Shown here piece after piece: positions 57,716-64,000 of a stretch of DNA of 64,000 nt (positions are counted from its first letter, which is position 1; the number at the start of each line of letters is the position of its first letter). Below the pieces are notes generated by a model. That model was not told the origin of the DNA. It saw nothing but the letters and a program-made list of their open reading frames with translations, and did no database searches. The DNA comes from Sphaerisporangium sp. (GTDB lineage Bacteria > Actinomycetota > Actinomycetes > Streptosporangiales > Streptosporangiaceae), in the NCBI GenBank assembly GCA_025964675.1, contig JAOPYI010000134.1, positions 1 to 64,000 of the forward strand, given 5' to 3'. Position numbers and translations under genes: made by a program.

Positions 57716-60703
57716 TCAGCCGCCGTAGAAGACTCGTTCGGTCACCGCACGGGCCCGGCGGGTCGTCCTTTGGTAGTCGTCGACGAAGTCCTCGGAGCCG
57801 TCGGGGGGGTAGCCGAGGGCGCGGGAGATCAGCATGCGGTCGCGCACGTCGGCGGGGATGCTGTCGCCGGCACGGCCGCGCACCAGCATGATGGCGTCGC
57901 GGATCTGGGAGGCGAACCGCCAGGCTTCCGCCAGCACCTCCTCGTCGGTGGAGGCCAGCAGCCCGGCCCCGACAGCGGCGCGCAGGGCGTCCAGAGTGCG
58001 GGTGGTGCGCAGCTCGGGAACCTCGAACGCGTGCCTCAGCTGGATCAGCTGCGCCAGCCACTCGACGTCCGACAGCCCGCCCCTGCCGAGCTTGGTGTGC
58101 AGCCGGGGGTCCGCGCCCCGGGGCAGCCGCTCGGCCTCCATGCGGGCCTTCAGCCGCCGGATCTCGCGGACGGCGGAGTCGCTGATGCCGTCCAGCGGGT
58201 AGCGAAGCGGTTCGATGAGGGCCATGAACTCGGCTCCCAGCCCGGGATCGCCCGCGGAGAAGCGGGCGCGGAGCAGGGCCTGGGACTCCCACGGCGACGA
58301 CCAGCGGCGGTAGTACTCCGCGTAGGACGACAGGGAGCGGACCAGGGGGCCCTGGCGCCCCTCGGGGCGCAGGTCCGGGTCGATCTGGAGGGGCGGGTCG
58401 GCGGCCGGGCGGGCGAGCAGGCGGCGCAGCTCGTTGGCGACGGCGTGCGCGGCGTCGGCGGCGACCTTGTCGTCGGCTCCCTCGACCGGCGAGTGGACGA
58501 ACATCACGTCGGCGTCGCTTCCGTAGGAGCATTCGTAGCCGCCGAGGCGCCCCATCGCGATGACGGCGAAGCGGGTGGGCAGCTCGCCGCGCCGCTCCAG
58601 CGAGATCTTGTGGATCGCGGAGTCGAGGGCCGCCTGGATGGTGACGTCGTTGAGCTCCGAGAGGGCCTGGCCGACCTCCTCGATGTCGATCCGGCCGACC
58701 AGCCCTGCCACGGCCGTACGGAACAGCTCGCGGCGGCGCAGCGCGCGGACGGAGACGACGGCGGTCTCGGCGTCCTGCGCGTGGCGCTGCACGGACGCGT
58801 CCGCCTCGGCCGCGATCGACGCCTTGGGGCGGACCGTCAGCTCGCCGTCGGAGCCGAGCATGGCCACGGCGTCCGGCGCGTTGAGCAGGAGCCCTGTGAC
58901 GTAGCGGCTGGTGCCGAGGAGCCGGGCCATGCGCTCGGCGACCGCGGTCTCGTCGCGGAGCAGGCGGAGGTACCACGGGGTCGCGCCGAGCTTGTCGCTG
59001 ACCTGGCGGAACCCGAGCAGGCCGCCGTCCGGGTCGGGCGCGTCGGCGAACCAGCCGAGCATGACCGGAAGCAGGGTGCGCTGGATGGCGGCCCTGCGGG
59101 AGACGCCACTGGTGAGCGCGGCGATGTGCCGGAGCGCTCCGCCGGGGTCGGTGTAGCCGAGGGCCGACAGGCGCGCGGAGGCGGCGGCCGTGGACAGCCG
59201 GGTCTCCTCTCCGGGCAGCCGGGCGACGGCCTGGAGCAGCGGCCGGTAGAACAGCTTCTCGTGCAGCCGCCTGGCCTCCATGGCGTGGCGCCTCCAGCGG
59301 GTGGTGAACTCCCCGACCGGATCGATCATCATGCCGAGGCCACGGCCGATGCGGCGAAGGTCGGTCACGCTCTCTGGCACGACCTGGGTGCGGCGCAGGC
59401 GGTGGAGCTGGAGAAGGTGCTCCACCTGCCGCAGGAAGGTGTAGGCCTCGGCGAGGGCCTTCGCGTCGTCCCTGCCGACGTAGCCGCCCCGGGAGAGCGC
59501 GGCGAGGGCCGGCAGCGTGGCGCGGCGGCGCAGGAGGCCGTCGGAACGGCCGTGCACGAGCTGAAGGAGCTGCACGGCGAACTCGATGTCGCGCAGGCCG
59601 CCGGGGCCGAGCTTGAGCTGCCGGTCGGCCTCGCTCGCGCGGACATTCGCCTCGACCTTGCGCCGCATCGCCTGGACGTCCTCTACGAAGTGGTCGCGGG
59701 CGGCGGCGTGCCAGACGAGCTCGTTGATCGCCCCGACGTACTCCTCGCCGAGGTCCAGGTCCCCGGCGACGGGCCGCGCCTTGAGCAGCGCCTGGAACTC
59801 CCAGGTCTTGGCCCACCGGCGGTAGTAGGTCAGGTGGCTGGCGAGGGTGCGTACCAGCGGGCCGGACTTGCCCTCGGGCCGCAGGGCCGCGTCCACCTCC
59901 CACAGGGAGCCCTCGGGGGTGCTCGTCGAGCAGGCCCTCATCATGCCCTGTGCGAGCCTGGTGGCCGCCTGAAGCGCCTTGGTCTCGTCGACACCCTCCC
60001 GCGGCTCGGCCACGAAGATCACATCGACGTCGCTGATGTAGTTGAGCTCGCGGGCGCCGCACTTGCCCATGCCGATCACAGCCAGCCGCACGTCGGCGCT
60101 CTCGGGGTTGTCGGACCTGGCGATGGCGAGACCCGCCTCCAGGGCGGCGGCGGCGAGGTCGGACAGCTCGGCGGTGATCTGCGACAGCGAGGCCTCGCCG
60201 GCGATGTCGCGCGCGGCAAGGTGGAGGAGCCTGCCCCGGTAGGCCACGCGGAGGGCCGACATCGTGTCGGAGCCGCTATGGGAGGCGATGGGCTCGGCCT
60301 CGTACGGGTCGGCCCCGACGGACTCCAGCAGCTCGGCGCGCATGTCACGCTCCGGCAGGCGCTGCACGGCCCCCTCGCCTTCGAGGAGCCGCCAGTGCTC
60401 GGGGTGGCGTACGACGTGCTCGCCGAGCGCGGCCGAGAGGCCGAGGACGCCGAGCAGCCGCGACCTGAGCCCGGGATCGGCGCGGAGCGCGCCAAGGACG
60501 CTCGGGTCCCGCTCGGCCAGGCGGTTGAGCGAGGTGAGCGCGAGGTCGGGGTCGGCGGCGCCGACCAGGGCGGCGAGCAGGTCGAAATCGCCCACGGCCT
60601 CGGGCCCCAGCTCGTCGAGAAGCCGCTCGGCATGGGCTCCGTCGGCGAAGCCCAGGCGGGCGAGACGCCCGGCTGTCGTCTGCATACGGGACTCGGCGTT
60701 CAC
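57716..60703 (-). CDS. glnE: Bifunctional glutamine-synthetase adenylyltransferase/adenylyl-removing enzyme
   Basis: A 995-aa enzyme that adds AMP to, and removes it from, the regulatory tyrosine of GlnA. Both nucleotidyltransferase-like domains are visible with their GxD-x-D type sites: MGKCGARELNYISDVDVIFV in the N-terminal, adenylyl-removing half and MGRLGGYECSYGSDADVMFV in the C-terminal, adenylylating half. A central helical linker joins them. GTG 60703 is chosen from a TACTTT -10 box placed 6 nt upstream, which makes a leaderless transcript; GTG 60724 is also open. GlnA is encoded 6 kb upstream. Confidence 0.95.
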   Translation of the reverse strand: MNAESRMQTTAGRLARLGFADGAHAERLLDELGPEAVGDFDLLAALVGAADPDLALTSLNRLAERDPSVLGALRADPGLRSRLLGVLGLSAALGEHVVRHPEHWRLLEGEGAVQRLPERDMRAELLESVGADPYEAEPIASHSGSDTMSALRVAYRGRLLHLAARDIAGEASLSQITAELSDLAAAALEAGLAIARSDNPESADVRLAVIGMGKCGARELNYISDVDVIFVAEPREGVDETKALQAATRLAQGMMRACSTSTPEGSLWEVDAALRPEGKSGPLVRTLASHLTYYRRWAKTWEFQALLKARPVAGDLDLGEEYVGAINELVWHAAARDHFVEDVQAMRRKVEANVRASEADRQLKLGPGGLRDIEFAVQLLQLVHGRSDGLLRRRATLPALAALSRGGYVGRDDAKALAEAYTFLRQVEHLLQLHRLRRTQVVPESVTDLRRIGRGLGMMIDPVGEFTTRWRRHAMEARRLHEKLFYRPLLQAVARLPGEETRLSTAAASARLSALGYTDPGGALRHIAALTSGVSRRAAIQRTLLPVMLGWFADAPDPDGGLLGFRQVSDKLGATPWYLRLLRDETAVAERMARLLGTSRYVTGLLLNAPDAVAMLGSDGELTVRPKASIAAEADASVQRHAQDAETAVVSVRALRRRELFRTAVAGLVGRIDIEEVGQALSELNDVTIQAALDSAIHKISLERRGELPTRFAVIAMGRLGGYECSYGSDADVMFVHSPVEGADDKVAADAAHAVANELRRLLARPAADPPLQIDPDLRPEGRQGPLVRSLSSYAEYYRRWSSPWESQALLRARFSAGDPGLGAEFMALIEPLRYPLDGISDSAVREIRRLKARMEAERLPRGADPRLHTKLGRGGLSDVEWLAQLIQLRHAFEVPELRTTRTLDALRAAVGAGLLASTDEEVLAEAWRFASQIRDAIMLVRGRAGDSIPADVRDRMLISRALGYPPDGSEDFVDDYQRTTRRARAVTERVFYGG

Positions 60704-60709
60704 AAGCCC

Positions 60710-60715
60710 AAAGTA
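60710..60715 (-). promoter_or_regulatory. -10 box TACTTT, leaderless start of glnE
   Basis: On the minus strand, TACTTT is followed by 6 nt and the GTG at 60703. Confidence 0.5.
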
Positions 60716-60800
60716 GCCGTCCACTCACTGTGCCGTCGTTAGTGGTTCCGCATCGTAATCGGGCGGTCACCGGGAATAGAAAGGGGTGTGGGCGACGGTG

Positions 60801-61577
60801 TCAGTCGCCGATGAGCTCGCGGTCGCCCGCGACGACGGCGGCGAAAGCCTCGGCGAGGGGGCGCCAGGTCTCCGCCAGGCGGCCGTGCGCGGCCACCACC
60901 GTGGCGTCGAGCAAGCCCACGTCGAGGCCGCCCTCGGCCAGCTCGCGGGCGTTGGGGGCGGTCCAGGACAGGAAGATGTCGGGCGTGGCCTCGGGGTGGA
61001 ACTGCACCGCCCACGCGCAGGCGCCGAGGCGGTACGCCTGGTTGGGGTAGGTCTCCGCGGTCGCCAGCGGCACCGCGCCGGGCGGCAGGACGGTCATGGC
61101 GTCCTGGTGGTACTGCACGGCGCGGGCGATGGCAGGGAGCCGTACGAAGACGGGGTCGTCCACGGCGGCGGGCAGGAGCGACACCGTGCCGAGGCCGACC
61201 TCCAGCCCCGCCGTGCCCCGCTCCACCTCTCCCCCGCAGGCCAGGGTCATCAGCTGGGCGCCGAGGCAGATGCCGAGGGTCGGCAGCGACGCGTCCACCG
61301 AGCGCCTGATGAGCTCGCGCGTGGCGGGCAGCCACGGGTAGCCGTCGTCATCCCAGGCGGAGGCCGCGCCGCCGAGCACGACGAGGCCGTCGGCGACTTC
61401 CTCGAAGGCCCGGTCGCCGTGGCCCGGAACGGCCTCCCCCAGATACGGCCGGACGACCTCGCAGCTGATGCCCGCTCCGGTCAGCCACCCGTCGAAGAAT
61501 CCGAGGCCGGCCTCGGCCTCATGCTCGATGATCACAACCCGCTTTCCCATCTCTTGATTATGAACGGCCGAAACCAT
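60801..61577 (-). CDS. Type 1 (class I) glutamine amidotransferase
   Basis: A 258-aa glutamine amidotransferase-like protein of the GMP-synthase-like group. The nucleophile is Cys in LGICLGAQLM and the triad is completed by AVQFHPEATPDIF (His, Glu). The VVLGGAASAWDDDGYPWL segment is typical of this subgroup. It stands alone without a synthetase domain and its acceptor is unknown. ATG 61577 has GGAGGGG 8 nt upstream; ATG 61550 is an alternative. It lies upstream of glnE on the same strand. Confidence 0.85.
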   Translation of the reverse strand: MVSAVHNQEMGKRVVIIEHEAEAGLGFFDGWLTGAGISCEVVRPYLGEAVPGHGDRAFEEVADGLVVLGGAASAWDDDGYPWLPATRELIRRSVDASLPTLGICLGAQLMTLACGGEVERGTAGLEVGLGTVSLLPAAVDDPVFVRLPAIARAVQYHQDAMTVLPPGAVPLATAETYPNQAYRLGACAWAVQFHPEATPDIFLSWTAPNARELAEGGLDVGLLDATVVAAHGRLAETWRPLAEAFAAVVAGDRELIGD

Positions 61578-61918
61578 GACCTCATCCCCTCCCCGCGGCA
61601 ACCCTCGGAGGAGTACAAGCCTCGGAGACAGCTTCGACTCTGCCGCTTGCGCCGAAAGAGCACATCCAAGAAACGGGAGTTCATGTGATTATTGGGGCGC
61701 ATGGGATTTACCGCCTTTTACGGCAAGCATTCCCGGCGTCGGCATCCGAGGACGTATATATAGTCACGCCGATCGACTCCGAAAGGTGTTCGAAAGACTA
61801 CCGCTGAACCATGACATAAGGCTCATTAGCGGACAGATTAATCTCTACCGGGCGGGGTCATTGATGGCTAGAGTTACAGGCGTCAGGAATTCGTCTATTC
61901 CCCGGCACAAGGAGATAG
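61578..61918. other. Divergent promoter region of the amidotransferase and GrpE-like genes
   Basis: The 341 bp are AT-richer than the surrounding genes and include a TATATATAG run near 61756 and a TAGAGT -10-like box at 61869. No HspR (HAIR), CIRCE or other named heat-shock operator was recognised. A Shine-Dalgarno AAGGAG precedes the GrpE start. Confidence 0.5.
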
Positions 61919-62581
61919 ATGGCACCTCCCCCTGAAGAGCCGGAGCACGAGCCTCTCTCCGGAGAGGCGACCCCCTTCCTTCTCCCAGGCGACATCGCTC
62001 ACCCCGACACCGCGAAGGAGCTCGCGCGTCAGGCCGAGGAGCTCGCCCGGCAGCTCGCGGCGCTCACCGAGACGATCAGGCGCGAGCACGAGCGGGCGGC
62101 CCACCGGGAGCAGGTCATCGACCGGCTGCACGCCGAGAACCAGCAGCTGCGGCACGGGCTCCTGCAGGAGGCGCTGACCCCGGTCAGGGCGGGCCTCTAC
62201 CGGCTCTACGACACGCTCGTGCGCGAGGCCACCCGCTGGCAGGGGGCTGATCCGCCGTCTCCCGAGCTTGCGGGCGCCCTGCTTTCGGCGCTGGCCGACG
62301 AGGTCGCCGAGGTGCTCGGCCGCACCGGGGCGGAGCTCGTCACCGTGGAGCCCGGCGACGCGTACGACCCCGCCGTCCACCGCCCGGCCCGTACGGCCGT
62401 GGTGGGCGCCGGCGCGGAGGGGACGGTCGTCGAGGTGCTCGTCGAGGGCTTCGCGATGGGAGACCGGGTGCTGCGCAAGGCGTCGGTGGTCGTCGGGCGA
62501 GCCGGCGCCGAGGAGCAGATCGACGGCGCGGGCACGGAAAGCGGCGTTACGGACGACGGTACGGACAAGGAGAGCGAGTAG
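61919..62581 (+). CDS. Divergent GrpE-like nucleotide exchange factor
   Basis: A 220-aa protein with the GrpE layout: an N-terminal acidic region, a long coiled coil (about residues 35-95; ELARQAEELARQLAALTETI), a four-helix-like region and the C-terminal beta domain with GFAMGDRVLRKASVVVGRAG, where the GrpE signature is DRVLRPAxVxV. The sequence is otherwise far from canonical GrpE. An Hsp70 gene follows 3 bp later, so this is probably its dedicated exchange factor. Confidence 0.75.
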   Translation: MAPPPEEPEHEPLSGEATPFLLPGDIAHPDTAKELARQAEELARQLAALTETIRREHERAAHREQVIDRLHAENQQLRHGLLQEALTPVRAGLYRLYDTLVREATRWQGADPPSPELAGALLSALADEVAEVLGRTGAELVTVEPGDAYDPAVHRPARTAVVGAGAEGTVVEVLVEGFAMGDRVLRKASVVVGRAGAEEQIDGAGTESGVTDDGTDKESE

Positions 62582-62584
62582 GCG

Positions 62585-64000
62585 ATGGCTGTTTACGGGA
62601 TCGACCTCGGAACGACGTATTCCTGCATCGCCTCGGTCGACGACGTCGGACGGCCGACGGTGCTGCGCAACCTCGAAGGCACCGACACCACTCCATCCGT
62701 GGTGTTCTTCGAGTCCCCCGACAATGTCGTGGTGGGGGCCACGGCCAAGGACAGCGCCGTCCTGGAGCCCGACCTCGTCGTCAGCCGGATAAAGCGCGAT
62801 ATGGGGCACGATGTGCCACGCGTCAGGCACGACAGGCCGTACACGCCGGAGGAGATCTCCGCCTTCATCCTGCGCAAGCTCGCCGACGACGCCCGCACCG
62901 CGACCGGCGAGACGGTCGACGACGTGGTGATCACCGTGCCGGCGTACTTCGGCGCGGCCGAGCGGGACGCCACGAGGAAGGCCGGGCGGATCGCCGGGCT
63001 CAACGTCATCGACATCGTCTCCGAGCCCATCGCGGCCGCGATCACCTACGGCGTGCTCAACCCCGACCAGGACCACACGATCCTGGTGTACGACCTCGGC
63101 GGCGGCACCTTCGACACCACGGTGATCACTCTCCAAGGCGGGAACATCGAGGTCGTCTGCACCGACGGCGACCACGAGCTGGGCGGCGCCGACTGGGACG
63201 ACCGGCTGGTGGAGCACCTGGCCGAGCGCTTCCAGGCCGAGCACCCCGACGCGGGCAACCCCCTGCTCGACAAGCAGTCCGAGCAGCAGCTGCGCCGCGA
63301 CGCCGAGGAGCTCAAGAAGACGCTCTCCACGCGCACCCAGCACGTCCTCCGCGTCGTCCACGAGGGCAGGGTGGCGACGGTCGAGCTGACCCGCGAGGCG
63401 CTCACGGAGCTGACCCGCGACCTGCTCGACCGGACGATCGAGATCACCCGGCGCACGATGGAGACCGCGGCGGTCAAGGGCGTCTCGGCGTACGACCACC
63501 TGGTGCTGGTGGGCGGCTCCACGAAGATGCCGGCGGTATCGGAGACCCTGCAGAAGGAGTTCCAGCTCTCCCCCCGCCTCCAGGACCCCGATCTGGCGGT
63601 CGCCAAGGGCGCGGCGCTGTACGCCTTCGAGGAGACCTACCGGCGTCTTCTCCAGTCCGGCGAGCGCACGCGGGCGGAGGACATGGCCGCGCGGGCGGGC
63701 CTGTCGGCCGACCAGCAGGAGCAGATCGCCGCGCGCACCATCAAGACGGTGGCCTCCCGGGCCTTCGGCATCATCGTCACCGACAAGGAGACCCGGCGGC
63801 GCTGCGCCGAGCATCTCGTGCACGCCAACGACCCGCTCCCGGCCGCCGTGACGCAGGAGTTCTACACCATCGACGCCGGCCAGACCGGGGTGAACATCGA
63901 GGTCATGGAGCAGGCGGGCACGGTCGAGTCCGATGAGCCCGAGGACAACGGCCTGATCGCCGAGGGGGTGCTGAAGATCCCCCCGGGCAAGCCCGCCGGA
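62585..64000 (+). CDS. Hsp70/DnaK-family chaperone, 3'-truncated by the window
   Basis: At least 472 aa, open at the right edge. The ATPase domain is complete and intact: VYGIDLGTTYSCIASVDD (phosphate 1), VYDLGGGTFDTTVI (phosphate 2) and LVLVGGSTKMPAVSET (adenosine). The substrate-binding part begins after a long insertion-like segment (RAEDMAARAGLSADQQEQIA) and reads differently from housekeeping DnaK. It begins 3 bp after the GrpE-like gene. It looks like a paralogue with a specialised client set rather than the main DnaK, though this is an inference. Confidence 0.88.
   Translation, partial: MAVYGIDLGTTYSCIASVDDVGRPTVLRNLEGTDTTPSVVFFESPDNVVVGATAKDSAVLEPDLVVSRIKRDMGHDVPRVRHDRPYTPEEISAFILRKLADDARTATGETVDDVVITVPAYFGAAERDATRKAGRIAGLNVIDIVSEPIAAAITYGVLNPDQDHTILVYDLGGGTFDTTVITLQGGNIEVVCTDGDHELGGADWDDRLVEHLAERFQAEHPDAGNPLLDKQSEQQLRRDAEELKKTLSTRTQHVLRVVHEGRVATVELTREALTELTRDLLDRTIEITRRTMETAAVKGVSAYDHLVLVGGSTKMPAVSETLQKEFQLSPRLQDPDLAVAKGAALYAFEETYRRLLQSGERTRAEDMAARAGLSADQQEQIAARTIKTVASRAFGIIVTDKETRRRCAEHLVHANDPLPAAVTQEFYTIDAGQTGVNIEVMEQAGTVESDEPEDNGLIAEGVLKIPPGKPAG

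Noticed and set aside
57711-60742. Open frames of 780-990 codons opposite or out of frame with glnE
   Set aside because: The glnE frame carries both nucleotidyltransferase motifs over its whole length; the others are arginine- or glycine-rich shadows.
61578-61918. HspR/CIRCE heat-shock operator before the GrpE-Hsp70 pair
   Set aside because: No CTTGAGT-N7-ACTCAAG or TTAGCACTC-type repeat was found on either strand.

Overview
The window is chromosomal DNA of a very GC-rich filamentous-type actinomycete, most likely from the Streptosporangiales (Nonomuraea/Microbispora-like). Support for this: GC-biased third codon positions, frequent GTG starts, a branched qcrCAB/cta respiratory chain, a mannosyltransferase of PIM synthesis, GlnE control of glutamine synthetase, and many TANNNT -10 boxes placed 6-8 nt before the start codon (leaderless mRNAs). 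The genus cannot be fixed from the sequence alone. Gene order follows, with insertions, the conserved Mycobacterium tuberculosis block from pimB (Rv2188c) through NlpC/P60, the exonuclease-UvrC-like gene, trpD, ctaE-qcrCAB, ctaC, adenosine kinase, cobU/cobS, leucyl aminopeptidase, E2, lipB, lipA and glnA to glnE.

Layout. 1-1156: the tail of an ECF sigma factor, then about 900 bp without a convincing gene. 1157-5830: pimB, two membrane or secreted metallopeptidases, and an NlpC/P60 hydrolase under a c-di-AMP (ydaO-type) riboswitch. 5900-10330: an ArsR-like regulator with an MFS exporter, a second NlpC/P60 protein and an NYN-domain protein. 10573-14230: a fused DEDDh exonuclease/GIY-YIG protein, a stand-alone Lrp ligand domain, trpD and a degenerate receiver. 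14412-23006: the cytochrome bc1-aa3 supercomplex genes (ctaE-qcrC-qcrA-qcrB forward; ctaC-ctaD-ctaF reverse) with an L,D-transpeptidase between them. 23218-27749: cofactor genes (cysteine desulfurase, TusA, ribokinase-family kinase, ErpA, NadA). 27816-35342: a SIMPL protein, a Ser/Thr kinase with a beta-propeller-like tail, an MprF-like protein and the envelope-stress operon pspA-pspAA-htpX-pspAB. 35575-50234: DUF3043, aldo/keto reductase, cobU-cobS, pepA, lpd-sucB, an epimerase, peptidase S51, lipB-lipA, DUF4191, a methyltransferase and an RDD protein. 50291-61577: nitrogen assimilation (glnA behind a GlnR box, glnE) interrupted by a small mobile element. 61919-64000: a divergent GrpE and an Hsp70 running off the window.

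The most unusual part is 51776-54697, a 2.9-kb integrated element bounded by a perfect 28-bp direct repeat. The repeat is the last eight codons plus stop of glnA, so integration left GlnA intact while separating the gene from its apparent native terminator at 54766-54809. The element carries a tyrosine integrase, a transposase fragment, a SAM-dependent methyltransferase and phased 11-bp repeats near its right end. No replication or transfer gene is visible.

Functional links: lipB/lipA make the lipoyl group carried by the sucB E2, which lpd re-oxidises. GlnE would adenylylate the conserved tyrosine of GlnA. The cysteine desulfurase/TusA pair and ErpA handle sulfur and Fe-S clusters used by NadA, LipA and the Rieske protein. 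PspA, HtpX and MprF-like proteins form an envelope-stress block.
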